64,000 nucleotides of DNA, taken from Rhodanobacter glycinis. GTDB taxonomy: Bacteria; Pseudomonadota; Gammaproteobacteria; Xanthomonadales; Rhodanobacteraceae. The stretch is from NCBI RefSeq assembly GCF_006438785.1, contig NZ_RCZB01000006.1:62001-126000 (forward strand). Direction: 5' to 3'. Under the pieces are notes generated by a model, which saw only the letters and a list, made by a program, of their open reading frames with translations, searched no databases and had not been told where the DNA came from. The position numbers and the translations under genes were made by a program. Position 1 is the stretch's first letter, and every line of letters begins with the position of its first letter. Of this stretch, positions 10,579-19,697 are shown in pieces.

Positions 10579-12168
10579 ATGCTCAAGAAGAAACTCGCTG
10601 GTGCACTGCTCATGGTCATGGGCGGCACCGCGATGCCGTGGTGCATGGCAGCGACCCAGGTTGATATTCACGCGACGCCCATGGGGCAGGTTGCGTCATC
10701 TGCGCTGGCAAGCCGGCTCAGCCTCGGCGCGGGCTCCGCGTTCGTAGCCGAGCGCGAAATCCGCACCGCGCGCGGCACGGTCAAGACCCGCGAACAGCAG
10801 ACCTACAAGGGCGTGCCGGTCTATGGGCGCAGCCTGGTGGTCGAGCGCAACGTCAGTGGCGCGGTGCTTTCTGCCGAGGGCGCTGCCGAGCGCGACATCG
10901 GCATGCAGTTGATGTCGGTGCTGCCGCGACTGTCGGCGCAACAGGCGCCGACAACGCTGCAGGCCCGGATGGGTCATGCCGGTCTCGCCGTGACCAACGC
11001 CATGAGCAAGCTGTTCGTCTATCCGCAGGGTCAGGGCGCGCCGAAACTGGTTTACCAGACCTCGTATGTGGTGACCGTACAGGGCCACCCGTCGCGCCCC
11101 ACCGCCATCATCGATGCCAATACCGGCGCGGTGATCAAGCAGTGGGAAGGCCTCACCGATGGACGTCGTCCACCCGCTCCCGCGCCGACCAGTGTGCTGG
11201 CCACGGGTCCGGGCGGCAATGAACTGACCGGGCTGTACCACTACGACAATTCAGGCCCGGGCCTGGAGTTGCTCAGCGCCCAGCGCGTGGGCAATGTCTG
11301 CTATCTGCAGAACGACGACGTGGCGACCTACAACCTGGCCGGCGGCCAGCGCGCCACGTTGTGGTCGTTCGGCTGCGCAGGATCCAATCCGGCGGCCTGG
11401 GACAGTTTTGGCGACGCCATCAATGGCGCCTATTCGCCGATCAACGATGCGCACCATTTCGGCGGTGTCGTATACGACATGTACAACACGTGGTTCGGCA
11501 AGCCGCCGCTGCAGAACGGCGACGGCAGTCCGATGAAACTGTCGATGTGGGTGCACTACGGCACCAACTACGAGAATGCGTTCTGGGACGGTGGTGAAAT
11601 GGTCTTCGGTGATGGCGACCAGTATTTCTACCCGTTCGTGGTGCTGGACATTACCGGGCACGAGATCAGCCACGGCTTCACCGAACAGCATTCGGGGCTG
11701 CAGTACGACGCCCAGTCCGGCGGCATGAACGAGGCTTTCTCGGACATGGCTGGCGAGGCAGTGAAATTCTTCGATCGCGGCAGCAACGATTTCATGGTCG
11801 GCGCGGATATCGTCAAGCCGGCCACCGTACCGCTGCTGGGCATGCCGGCGCTGCGTGACATGTGCACGCCGAGCAGCGACGGTGCGTCCATCGACAATGC
11901 CGCCGACTACCGCGACGGCATCGACGTGCACTACAGCAGCGGCGTTTACAACCGTGCGTTCTGCACCCTGGCCAGGACCAGTGGGTGGGACACACGGAAG
12001 GCATTCGAGGTATTCCACGATGCCAACGCGCTGTACTGGCAGCCGGCGGAAACCTTCGACAGCGGTGCCTGCGGCGTCGAGCAGTCAGCGCTGGATCGCA
12101 GCTACAGCGAGGCGGATGTCGCCGCGGCTTTCGCGGTGGTCGGGGTGACTTGCCGGTCCCCCATGTAA
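10579..12168 (+). CDS. M4 family metallopeptidase (LasB/elastase-like)
   Basis: A secreted zinc endopeptidase of the thermolysin/pseudolysin family. The 529-residue preproprotein has a signal peptide (MLKKKLAGALLMVMGG...CMAAT), an FTP/PepSY-type propeptide to about residue 200, and a catalytic domain with zinc ligands HEISH at 361-365 and Glu385 in GGMNEAFSDMAGEA, plus the transition-state His451 in DVHYSSGVYNRAF. The C-terminus (SGACGV...VAAAFAVVGVTC) parallels Pseudomonas LasB, including the Cys pair. No C-terminal PPC domain. GAGGGG precedes the ATG. A plausible substrate of the type II secretion system encoded 2.6 kb downstream. Confidence 0.95.
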   Translation: MLKKKLAGALLMVMGGTAMPWCMAATQVDIHATPMGQVASSALASRLSLGAGSAFVAEREIRTARGTVKTREQQTYKGVPVYGRSLVVERNVSGAVLSAEGAAERDIGMQLMSVLPRLSAQQAPTTLQARMGHAGLAVTNAMSKLFVYPQGQGAPKLVYQTSYVVTVQGHPSRPTAIIDANTGAVIKQWEGLTDGRRPPAPAPTSVLATGPGGNELTGLYHYDNSGPGLELLSAQRVGNVCYLQNDDVATYNLAGGQRATLWSFGCAGSNPAAWDSFGDAINGAYSPINDAHHFGGVVYDMYNTWFGKPPLQNGDGSPMKLSMWVHYGTNYENAFWDGGEMVFGDGDQYFYPFVVLDITGHEISHGFTEQHSGLQYDAQSGGMNEAFSDMAGEAVKFFDRGSNDFMVGADIVKPATVPLLGMPALRDMCTPSSDGASIDNAADYRDGIDVHYSSGVYNRAFCTLARTSGWDTRKAFEVFHDANALYWQPAETFDSGACGVEQSALDRSYSEADVAAAFAVVGVTCRSPM

Positions 12169-12182
12169 GCGCGCGCATGTGA

Positions 12183-12200
12183 GGCAGCGCTCGCGCTGCC
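12183..12200 (+). terminator. Hairpin after the M4 protease gene
   Basis: A perfect 8-base stem GGCAGCGC/GCGCTGCC with loop TC, 14 bases after the protease stop, flanked by a partial outer dyad (GCGCATG ... CATGCGC). No T tract follows, so its function as a terminator is tentative. Confidence 0.5.
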
Positions 12201-12225
12201 GCATGCGCATCGTCAGGCAGTCATC

Positions 12226-12250
12226 ACCGGTCGTGCCGTGCACGACCGGT
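12226..12250. promoter_or_regulatory. Perfect dyad upstream of the autotransporter
   Basis: An 11-base perfect inverted repeat, ACCGGTCGTGC and GCACGACCGGT with loop CGT, 90 bases before the adhesin start. It could be an operator, a leader hairpin or a second terminator for the preceding gene. Confidence 0.35.
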
Positions 12251-12340
12251 CATCGCCATCGAAAAAATCCGATCAGACAACTGTCTGCGCCGTCGTGCGA
12301 GCCATCGCCACGGCCGCGCAAGACATGGAGAGAGCATCCA

Positions 12341-14566
12341 ATGAACAAGATCCACAGCAAGGCATGGAACGCGTCGCTCGGCGCCGTGGTCGTGGCGTCC
12401 GAACTGGCCGCCAGCCGCGGCCGCAACGCAAGATCCCCGCGTCGCATTGCCCTCCTGGGCGCCATCGCCCTGGCCGTCGTGCTGCCGCTGGCGCCGCTGA
12501 CCGTGCAGGCGGCCACTGCCGCCGCCTCGTGCACCTACACAACGGACGGCGTCACCACCACGGTGCCGGCAGCGCCGACCGGCGATGGCGCGTTTACCTG
12601 CGGCGTCGGCGCCGTGGCGATTGGCGACAACGCCAGTGCGATGGGCTCCAATGCCAGCGCCACCGCCGATTCCAGCACGGCAGTCGGCGGTATCTATACC
12701 GACACCGATGGCAGCACTTACGCCACCGAGGCAAGCGCTTTTGGTGCGACCGCGATCGGTGCCGGCGCCGGCGCTGCCGGCGCGGACAGCACCGCGATCG
12801 GATCGTTGGCGTATGCGACCGCACAGGGCGCGTTTGCCGGCGGCAGCAACGCCGGTGCGGACGGCTACAACAGCGTGGCGCTGGGTGCCAATGCGCAGGC
12901 GTCCGACCGCGGCAGCATCGCCATCGGCGGCGGCGATCCGGATCCGGCCAACAACAACCTGGCCACCGAGGCGCAGGGCGAAGGCTCCATCGCGATCGGC
13001 TCGCTGGCCGCATCGGAAGGCCGCGGCAGCATCGCCCTGGGCTATCAGAGCGTCGGTGTGGGCGACAACGCCACCGCCGTCGGCAACGGCACCCGGGCGC
13101 AGGGCGCAGGGGCCACCTCGATCGGCGGTGCGGCCTATACCGATGCGGACTCGGCTACCGCCGTGGGCAACAACGCCGCGGCGCGCGGCGCGAGTGCCAC
13201 GGCGCTTGGTGCAGACAGTTACGCCGAGGGCGCCTATGCCATCGCGGCGGGCGCACAGGATTCTGGCGGCTATGGCGGTGCGATAGGCCAACAGTCGATC
13301 TCGCTGGGCTACGACAGCGGTGCGCTGAATTCGGGTGCCGCCGCGTTTGGTGGCTTCAGCGTGGCGCAAGGTTTCCTGTCCACCGCACTCGGATACAGCT
13401 CGTCGGCCATCGGCGATCGCTCGCTGGCGGCTGGTGTCGGTGCCGAAAGCGACGGCATCCGCAGCCTTGCCCTGGGCGCCAGTGCCTCGGCTTTCGCCGA
13501 CAACAGCGTCGCGCTGGGTGCGGGTTCGATAGCCGATCAGATCGACACGATCTCGGTCGGTGCTGTCGGCAGCGAACGCCGGATCGTCAACGTCGCGGCC
13601 GGTACCGATGCCACGGATGCGGTGAACTTCGCGCAACTGGGTCAGATCAGTGGCCAGGTCGACACCAACACCCAGGCGATTGGCGCTCTCGACACCCGTG
13701 TCAGCGGCATCGAAGGGCAGATCGGCACGCTGCAGCAGAACACGGCGGATCTCGGTGCGGTCGCCATCGACGCGGCCGGAAATGGCAGCGACGATGCTTC
13801 GGTGGCGGCGGGTTCGCACGGCGTGGCGATCGGTGCCCATGCGGCTGCCGGCGGCGATCACGGCACCGCGGTGGGTAGCGACAGTTATGCGGCGGGCCCG
13901 AACGATACGGCCATTGGCGGTAACGCCAAGGTGAATGCCGATGGCAGCACCGCGGTCGGCGCCAATACCACCGTCGCGGCGACCGCCACCAATGCGGTGG
14001 CGGTGGGCGAAGGCAGCTCGGTGACCGCGTCCGGCGCGGTCGCCCTGGGCCAGGCTTCGGTGGCCAATCGGGCGAATACGGTGTCGGTGGGCAGTGCCAC
14101 CGCCCAGCGCCAGGTGACCAATGTGGCGGCTGGCACCCAGACTACCGATGCGGCCAACCTGGGCCAGGTGCAGGACGCGCTGGTCACTGCCAAAAGCTAT
14201 GCCGATGCCAACGATCAGCAGACCCTGCAGACGGCCAAGGCCTATACCGATCAGAAAGCCGCGGGTTTCGTGAGCAGCAGCGATCTCAGTTCATTGCGCA
14301 ATGAGGTCAATGGTCAGCTCCACGTGGTCAACCAGCGTCTGAGCCGGGTGGGGGCGATGGGCACGGCAATGTCGCAGATGGCGTTCAGCACGCAGGGCAT
14401 CGACGCGTCCAACCGGCTGGGCGTGGGCGTGGGCGGTTATCAGGGCGAAGCCGCCCTGTCGGTGGGTTACTCGCGCCAGCTGTCGCCGAAGGCGAACCTG
14501 ACCTTCGGCGCCGCGATGAGTGGCAAGGAAGCGTCCGGTGGCGTAGGCGTGGGCATCGGCTGGTAA
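12341..14566 (+). CDS. YadA-like trimeric autotransporter adhesin
   Basis: A 741-residue type Vc secreted surface adhesin. Residues 1-26 (MNKIHSKAWNASLGAVVVAS...) form an extended signal peptide region, followed by a hydrophobic signal near 37-58 ending VQAATA. Residues about 85-395 are head-type Hep/Hag repeats (variants of A-x-A-x-G and S-x-A-x-G), then a neck motif near 401-430 (RRIVNVAAGTDATDAVNFAQL), a coiled stalk, a second head about 485-575, a second neck (RQVTNVAAGTQTTDAANLGQV), and a YadA-anchor domain over the last 90 residues ending in Trp. GGAGAGAG precedes the chosen ATG; longer upstream frame would bury the extended signal. Confidence 0.95.
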   Translation: MNKIHSKAWNASLGAVVVASELAASRGRNARSPRRIALLGAIALAVVLPLAPLTVQAATAAASCTYTTDGVTTTVPAAPTGDGAFTCGVGAVAIGDNASAMGSNASATADSSTAVGGIYTDTDGSTYATEASAFGATAIGAGAGAAGADSTAIGSLAYATAQGAFAGGSNAGADGYNSVALGANAQASDRGSIAIGGGDPDPANNNLATEAQGEGSIAIGSLAASEGRGSIALGYQSVGVGDNATAVGNGTRAQGAGATSIGGAAYTDADSATAVGNNAAARGASATALGADSYAEGAYAIAAGAQDSGGYGGAIGQQSISLGYDSGALNSGAAAFGGFSVAQGFLSTALGYSSSAIGDRSLAAGVGAESDGIRSLALGASASAFADNSVALGAGSIADQIDTISVGAVGSERRIVNVAAGTDATDAVNFAQLGQISGQVDTNTQAIGALDTRVSGIEGQIGTLQQNTADLGAVAIDAAGNGSDDASVAAGSHGVAIGAHAAAGGDHGTAVGSDSYAAGPNDTAIGGNAKVNADGSTAVGANTTVAATATNAVAVGEGSSVTASGAVALGQASVANRANTVSVGSATAQRQVTNVAAGTQTTDAANLGQVQDALVTAKSYADANDQQTLQTAKAYTDQKAAGFVSSSDLSSLRNEVNGQLHVVNQRLSRVGAMGTAMSQMAFSTQGIDASNRLGVGVGGYQGEAALSVGYSRQLSPKANLTFGAAMSGKEASGGVGVGIGW

Positions 14567-14592
14567 GTCGAGGCGATGTGTTCTGAAATCCG

Positions 14593-14621
14593 AGCCGGTG
14601 TCCGCGTGGCGCCGGCTTTTT
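14593..14621 (+). terminator. Rho-independent terminator after the adhesin
   Basis: AGCCGG (14593-14598) pairs with CCGGCT (14612-14617) and the hairpin runs into TTTTT, 27 bases after the adhesin stop. A classical intrinsic terminator separating the adhesin from the type II secretion operon. Confidence 0.8.
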
Positions 14622-14745
14622 CACGAGGCCGGGGACTGCCAGGCAGCGCTCGCATGTTGCGGGCCGGATGTGATAACTATGGCGTTTGCCGTTTCGCTGC
14701 AGGGGGTGGCGTCAACGGTTTCGCGGTAACTGAGTGGGGTGGAGG

Positions 14746-16479
14746 ATGTCGGCAGTGATCGAGCCGGCGGTCGGCGGGACAGGCATGGCAGTGGATGACC
14801 GCGAGGCGGACGTCTGTGCATGGCTGGTTGCGCGCGGTCGTTTGAAAGACAGTGATCTGGGCCGCGCACGCCGTCTGCACGAGGAATCGGCCGAGGGCAC
14901 GCTGACCACCCTGATGGCGCGGCTCGGGCTGGTGTCCGAACGCGACCTGGCCGAAGCGTGGGCGGAACTGCTGCAGGTACCGCTGCTGTCTGCACGCGAT
15001 GCACCGGAGCTGCCGCCGGCGGATCTCGACCTGTCGCTGCGTTTTCTCAAGCAGCAGCATGTGGTGCCGGTGCAGGACGACGTGCACGGCCTCGCCTTGA
15101 TCGTGGCCGATCCGGCCGATCCGTATCCCTTGCAGGCGGTGGAACTCGCTGCCGGGCGTCCGGTGGCGTTGCGCGTGGGCCTGCGCTCGGAAATCGACGG
15201 GCTGATCGAACGTTATTACGGCACGGGGCGCTCGGCGATGGGCACGATCGTGGAGAACCTCGATGGCAGCGCGGCGGAAGAGGACGACGTCGAGCATCTG
15301 CGCGATCTGGCGTCCGAGGCGCCGGTCATCCGGCTGGTCAACCTGATTCTTCAGCGCGCGGTCGAGCAGCGTGCGTCGGACGTGCACATCGAGCCGTTCG
15401 AGAACCGGCTGAAGGTGCGCTATCGCATCGACGGCGTGTTGCATGAAGTGGAAGCGCCGCCGTCGTCGTCCACGGCGGCGGTGATCTCGCGCGTGAAGAT
15501 CATGGCGCGTTTGAACATCGCCGAGCGCCGGCTGCCGCAGGACGGCCGCATCCAGCTGCGCGTGCAGGGCAAGGAACTCGACCTGCGCGTGTCGACCGTG
15601 CCGACCAGCTTCGGCGAGTCGGTGGTGATGCGCATCCTCGATCGCGAATCGGTGGTATTCGATTTCGAATCGCTGGGCTTCACCGACAGCTTCAAGCAGC
15701 GCTTCGTCGATGTGCTGGAAAAGCCGCACGGCATCCTGCTGGTCACCGGCCCGACCGGCTCGGGCAAGACCACCACGTTGTACACCGCGCTGTCGCAGAT
15801 CAATACCAACGACGTGAAGATCATCACGGTCGAGGACCCGGTCGAATACCAGCTCGAAGGCATCAACCAGATCCAGGTGAAGCCGCAGATCGGGCTGGAT
15901 TTTTCCGGCGCGCTGCGTTCGATCATGCGCCAGGATCCGGATGTGATCATGATCGGCGAAATGCGCGATCTGGAAACCTGCCGCATCGCGATCCAGTCCG
16001 CGCTCACCGGCCATCTGGTGCTGTCCACCCTGCACACCAACTCGGCCGCCGGCGGCATCACGCGCCTGCTCGACATGGGCGTGGAGGATTACCTGCTCGG
16101 CTCCACCATCAACGGCATCCTGGCGCAGCGGCTGGTGCGCCGGCTCGATCCTGAAACCGCGATTGCCTATGAGGCCTTGCCGGAAGTGATCGCGCAGTTC
16201 GAGCTGGAGAAGTACACCGACGAGCGACCGATCCGCTTGTGGAAACCCGGCAGCAGCGCGGCCAACCCCAGCGGCTATCGCGGCCGTCGCGCGATCATGG
16301 AATTCCTGACCATGAGCGACCCGCTGCGTCGGCTGGTGATGCAACGCGCCAACGAAGGCGAGATCGAACGGCAGGCACGCGCCGAAGGCATGCGCACGAT
16401 GTACGAGGATGGCATCGCCAAGGCGGTGGCCGGCATCACCACGCTGGAAGAGGTCCTGCGTGTAACGCAGGAAGGCTGA
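14746..16479 (+). CDS. gspE: Type II secretion ATPase GspE (XpsE)
   Basis: Cytoplasmic hexameric ATPase that powers pseudopilus assembly. The 577-residue protein has an N1E-type domain, then Walker A GPTGSGKTTT (about residues 335-344), an Asp box, Walker B DVIMIGEMRD and the His box LSTLHTNSA. Unusually, the zinc-binding tetracysteine segment expected between RRL and GYRGR is absent: RLDPETAI replaces the first Cys pair, and LWKPGSSAANPSGYRGR replaces the second. First gene of an eleven-gene operon; gspF begins 1 base after its stop. The start is uncertain: GTG at 14734 and ATG at 14785 are alternatives. Confidence 0.95.
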   Translation: MSAVIEPAVGGTGMAVDDREADVCAWLVARGRLKDSDLGRARRLHEESAEGTLTTLMARLGLVSERDLAEAWAELLQVPLLSARDAPELPPADLDLSLRFLKQQHVVPVQDDVHGLALIVADPADPYPLQAVELAAGRPVALRVGLRSEIDGLIERYYGTGRSAMGTIVENLDGSAAEEDDVEHLRDLASEAPVIRLVNLILQRAVEQRASDVHIEPFENRLKVRYRIDGVLHEVEAPPSSSTAAVISRVKIMARLNIAERRLPQDGRIQLRVQGKELDLRVSTVPTSFGESVVMRILDRESVVFDFESLGFTDSFKQRFVDVLEKPHGILLVTGPTGSGKTTTLYTALSQINTNDVKIITVEDPVEYQLEGINQIQVKPQIGLDFSGALRSIMRQDPDVIMIGEMRDLETCRIAIQSALTGHLVLSTLHTNSAAGGITRLLDMGVEDYLLGSTINGILAQRLVRRLDPETAIAYEALPEVIAQFELEKYTDERPIRLWKPGSSAANPSGYRGRRAIMEFLTMSDPLRRLVMQRANEGEIERQARAEGMRTMYEDGIAKAVAGITTLEEVLRVTQEG

Positions 16480-16480
16480 G

Positions 16481-17698
16481 GTGGCGCAGTTCCGTTACAA
16501 GGCGGTCAACGACGCCGGCGAGACGCTGCAGGGTCAGATGGAAGCGGCCAGCGTCGAGGAAGTGATCGGCCGTCTGCAGGATCAGGGCCATACGCCACTG
16601 GAAGCGCGACCGGCCGATGGCGCGGCCGGCGGCAGCGGTCTGGCGGCGTTGTTCAAGCGTGGTCCGTTCACTGGCGATCAGCTGGCCCAGTTCACCCATC
16701 AGCTGGCGACCCTGCTCGGCGCCGGCCAGCCGCTGGATCGTGCGCTCAGCATCCTGCTCGACCTGCCCGAGAGCGAGAGCGCGAAGAAGCTGATCGAGCG
16801 CGTGCGCGACCGCGTGCGCGGCGGCAACACCTTGTCCTCGGCGCTGGACGAGGAGCACGGTGTATTCCCCAAGCTGTACGTCAGCCTGGTGCGCGCCGGC
16901 GAGGCGGGCGGTTCGCTGGAAGAAACCCTGCGCCGGCTTGCCGATTATCTGGAGCGCGCGCAGGCGATGCGCGGCAGCATCGTCAATGCGCTGATCTATC
17001 CCGCGTTCCTGATGGTCGGTGTACTCGGTTCGCTGGTGCTGCTGCTGGCTTACGTGGTGCCGCAGTTCGTGCCGATCTTCGAAGATATGCAGGTGCCGAT
17101 CCCGTGGATCACCCAGGCCGTGCTGGTGCTCGGCAACACGCTGCAGGCGTGGTGGTGGCTGATCCTGCTGCTGCTCGGTGGCGGCGTGTTCGCCTGGCGC
17201 GCGCATCTGCGCGATCCGGCCGCGCGGCTGGCCTGGCACACCAAACTTCTGAGTCTGCGCCTGATCGGCCCGCTGTTGCTGAAGGTGGAAACCGCGCGGA
17301 TCGCGCGCACGCTCGGCACCTTGCTGAAGAACGGGGTGCCACTGCTGAGCGCGCTGACCATCGCGCGCCAGGTCACCGGCAATCTCGCGCTGGATACGGC
17401 ATTGAGCGCGGCGCATGAACAGGTCAAGGGCGGCGCCGGGCTCAGCCTCGCGCTGGGGCAGTCGAAACTGTTCCCGCGACTGGCGATGCAGATGGTGCAG
17501 GTCGGCGAGGAAGCCGGCCAGCTCGACACCATGCTGCTGAAAGTGGCCGACACGTTTGAACTTGAGTCCAAACGTGCGATCGATCGTTTACTGGCGGCGC
17601 TGGTGCCGGCGCTGACCATCGTGATGACGGTGATGGTGGCGATCATCATGGCCGCGATCCTGCTGCCGCTGCTCAGCCTGACCAGCAATATTCAATAG
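16481..17698 (+). CDS. gspF: Type II secretion inner-membrane platform protein GspF
   Basis: A polytopic platform protein that contacts GspE and the pseudopilins. The 405-residue protein begins at a GTG (MAQFRYKAVNDAGETLQG, the family opening) and has two cytoplasmic helical GspF domains (about residues 70-195 and 270-395), with FTHQLATLLGAGQPLDRAL in the first and RIARTLGTLLKNGVPLLSAL in the second. Three membrane segments are visible, near 170-192, 220-240 and 375-398. One base separates it from gspE, implying translational coupling. Confidence 0.96.
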   Translation: MAQFRYKAVNDAGETLQGQMEAASVEEVIGRLQDQGHTPLEARPADGAAGGSGLAALFKRGPFTGDQLAQFTHQLATLLGAGQPLDRALSILLDLPESESAKKLIERVRDRVRGGNTLSSALDEEHGVFPKLYVSLVRAGEAGGSLEETLRRLADYLERAQAMRGSIVNALIYPAFLMVGVLGSLVLLLAYVVPQFVPIFEDMQVPIPWITQAVLVLGNTLQAWWWLILLLLGGGVFAWRAHLRDPAARLAWHTKLLSLRLIGPLLLKVETARIARTLGTLLKNGVPLLSALTIARQVTGNLALDTALSAAHEQVKGGAGLSLALGQSKLFPRLAMQMVQVGEEAGQLDTMLLKVADTFELESKRAIDRLLAALVPALTIVMTVMVAIIMAAILLPLLSLTSNIQ

Positions 17699-17729
17699 CC
17701 ATTCCATTCGCAGATTCGAGGTGATACCC

Positions 17730-18155
17730 ATGCAGTACAGGCAACCACGACGCATCGGCTTGAACGCCGGTTTCACCCTGCTCGAAATGCTCGCGGTGAT
17801 CGTGCTGATCGGCATCATCGGCGCGGTGGTGGTGACCCAGGTCGGCAAGAACGTCGACAAGGGCAAGTACGGCGCAGGCAAGGCGCAGCTGACGACGCTG
17901 AGCCAGAAGATCGAGAACTACGCACTCGACAACGGCTCGCCGCCGCAGCAACTGGATGCGCTGGTGGTGAAGCCGGCCAGCGCGCCGAACTGGCAGGGGC
18001 CATACGCGAAGGAGTCCGAACTGAAGGATCCGTGGGGCCACGCGTTCGGCTACCAGTATCCGGGCCAGAACGGCAGCTTCGACCTGGTCTTCTACGGCCA
18101 GGACGGCAAACCCGGCGGCGACGGTTACAGCAAGGACGTGGGTAACTGGCAGTAA
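17730..18155 (+). CDS. gspG: Major pseudopilin GspG
   Basis: Major subunit of the type II pseudopilus. A 141-residue prepilin with cleavage site Gly-Phe in NAGFTLLEMLAVIVLIGIIG, Glu5 present after processing, and a C-terminal domain bearing the conserved DPWGHAFGYQYPG and a Gly/Asp-rich calcium-loop region (YGQDGKPGGDGYSKDVGNW). The ATG at 17730 is fixed by an excellent ribosome site, GAGGTGA, six bases upstream. It lies 31 bases after gspF, the longest gap in the operon, consistent with the higher expression needed for the major pseudopilin. Confidence 0.97.
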   Translation: MQYRQPRRIGLNAGFTLLEMLAVIVLIGIIGAVVVTQVGKNVDKGKYGAGKAQLTTLSQKIENYALDNGSPPQQLDALVVKPASAPNWQGPYAKESELKDPWGHAFGYQYPGQNGSFDLVFYGQDGKPGGDGYSKDVGNWQ

Positions 18156-18157
18156 GC

Positions 18158-18616
18158 ATGAAGGCCGCGCGCGCCCACGGATTCACCTTGCTGGAAATGC
18201 TGGCGGTGATCCTGTTGATCGGCATTGCCGCGGCGGCGGTGTCGATCTCGGTGACGCAAGGCCTGGCCAGTGCGCGCGTGCGTGCGGCCAGCAGCGAGCT
18301 GGCCGGCGCATTGCGGGCGACCCGCGCGCAGGCGATCGTGCGCGGGCAGGAGCAGAGCTTCGATGTGGACACCCGCGCCAACAGCTATAGCAACGTGAAG
18401 CAGCAGGATGTGCACCTGCCGAAGGGCCTGCACGTGAGCATCACCAGCGCGAAGGAGGATCAGCCGAACGACCATACTGGACGCATACGCTTCTTCCCTG
18501 ACGGCAGTTCCACCGGTGGACGTATCACCTTGCAGAGCGGCAAGCGCCAGTGGCATGTCAACGTGTCGTGGCTGACCGGCGAAGTGCGCGTGGTCGATAC
18601 GGTGGCGGCGCGATGA
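18158..18616 (+). CDS. gspH: Minor pseudopilin GspH
   Basis: A 152-residue minor pseudopilin with the prepilin peptidase site HGFTLLEMLAVILLIGIAAAAV near the start and a C-terminal GspH domain (ASSELAGALRATRAQAIVRG, FFPDGSSTGGRITL, VNVSWLTGEVRV). It begins 2 bases after gspG and its stop overlaps the gspI start in ATGA, so translation is coupled. Part of the pseudopilus tip complex with I, J and K. Confidence 0.94.
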   Translation: MKAARAHGFTLLEMLAVILLIGIAAAAVSISVTQGLASARVRAASSELAGALRATRAQAIVRGQEQSFDVDTRANSYSNVKQQDVHLPKGLHVSITSAKEDQPNDHTGRIRFFPDGSSTGGRITLQSGKRQWHVNVSWLTGEVRVVDTVAAR

Positions 18617-19041
18617 TCCGCTCGCATGCAGGATCGCAGCGGGGCTTCAGCCTGCTCGAGGTGATTGCCGCGATCATGCTGCTGGCGATCGCGTTCACCG
18701 CGTTGATGAAAGTGGCCGGTGCATCGATCAGCCTGACCCACAACGCGGCCGAACACAGCGGGGCCGCGATGCGGGCGCGCAGCCTGCTCGACAGCGCGTT
18801 CGTGGGTGAACCGATCAAGCCGGGCAGCAGCTCGGGAAAATTCGACCAGCAGTACCGCTGGCAGCTCAACGTGACGCCATGGAATCAGTCCGGCAACGCG
18901 GCACCGGATGCACCACTGCATCTCTATCAGCTGGATCTGGAGGTGCTGTGGGGGCCGTTGGCGCACCCGCGTTCGGCGCATTTCCGCACCCTGCGGCTGG
19001 GCGGGCCAGACGTGGTCAACAACCCGCAGGCCGGGCGATGA
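18613..19041 (+). CDS. gspI: Minor pseudopilin GspI
   Basis: A 142-residue minor pseudopilin that nucleates the tip complex. It carries the prepilin motif QRGFSLLEVIAAIMLLAIAFTALMK and the family's NAAEHSGAAMRARSLLDSA helix. The ATG at 18613 overlaps the gspH stop by four bases, and its stop overlaps gspJ in the same way. A longer in-frame reading into gspH is ruled out by this coupling and by the position of the prepilin motif. Confidence 0.93.
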   Translation: MIRSHAGSQRGFSLLEVIAAIMLLAIAFTALMKVAGASISLTHNAAEHSGAAMRARSLLDSAFVGEPIKPGSSSGKFDQQYRWQLNVTPWNQSGNAAPDAPLHLYQLDLEVLWGPLAHPRSAHFRTLRLGGPDVVNNPQAGR

Positions 19042-19697
19042 AACACGCTGGCGGCTTCACCCTGCTCGAAGTGCTCGCCTCGCTGGTGCTGCTGGCGCTG
19101 CTGCTGGTCGGCGTGTATTCGGGCATCCGCACCGCCACCCATAGCGTGCGTTCGGGTACCGCCGCGATCGAACGGATCGACCAGATCCGTTCCGCCCAGC
19201 AGTTCCTGCAGCGTGAGCTGGCGCAGAGTCTGGCCCAGCCGATCAGCCATACCGATCAGGGCGAGCCGATCTATTTCAGCGGCAGCGCGCGCGAGATGCG
19301 CTATGTCGCGCCGCTGCCCGGCTATCTCGGCAAGCTCGGACCGCAATTGCAGCGCCTGCAACTGGTCGACGACGGCCACGACGGGCTGCGGCTGGAGTTG
19401 AGCCTGGCCTTGCTGCCGCCAGACGGACGGCCGCCGCAGCCACTGGGCGAGCCGCAGGTGCTGCTCGATCACATCAGGGACGGCAGTTTCAGTTATCGCG
19501 GTGTCGATGGTCAGGGCGCCGCGCTGCCGTGGGCTGCCGCATGGGCAGATGGGCGGCGGCTGCCGCAACTGGTGCGGATCAAGTTGCAGTCGCAGGGCAA
19601 CGTCGACTGGCCGCAACTTGACGTGCCGCTGCGGGTCAATCCGGTACAGACCAGCTTGTTGCCACGAATGGGCCTGCGTGGCGGGAGCATCCGATGA
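19038..19697 (+). CDS. gspJ: Minor pseudopilin GspJ
   Basis: A 219-residue minor pseudopilin with cleavage site GGFTLLEVLASLVLLALLLVGVYSG starting at residue 6, followed by a larger beta-rich domain (QQFLQRELAQSLAQPIS, YVAPLPGYLG, LLDHIRDGSFSYRGVDGQG), as expected for GspJ. Its start and stop both overlap neighbours in ATGA. It joins GspI and GspK at the pseudopilus tip. Confidence 0.94.
   Translation: MKHAGGFTLLEVLASLVLLALLLVGVYSGIRTATHSVRSGTAAIERIDQIRSAQQFLQRELAQSLAQPISHTDQGEPIYFSGSAREMRYVAPLPGYLGKLGPQLQRLQLVDDGHDGLRLELSLALLPPDGRPPQPLGEPQVLLDHIRDGSFSYRGVDGQGAALPWAAAWADGRRLPQLVRIKLQSQGNVDWPQLDVPLRVNPVQTSLLPRMGLRGGSIR

Noticed and set aside
12600..14100. Repetitive DNA in the adhesin gene as a possible tandem repeat array or CRISPR
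   Set aside because: The repetition reflects degenerate Hep/Hag peptide repeats; repeat units differ at the DNA level and there are no spacers of constant length.
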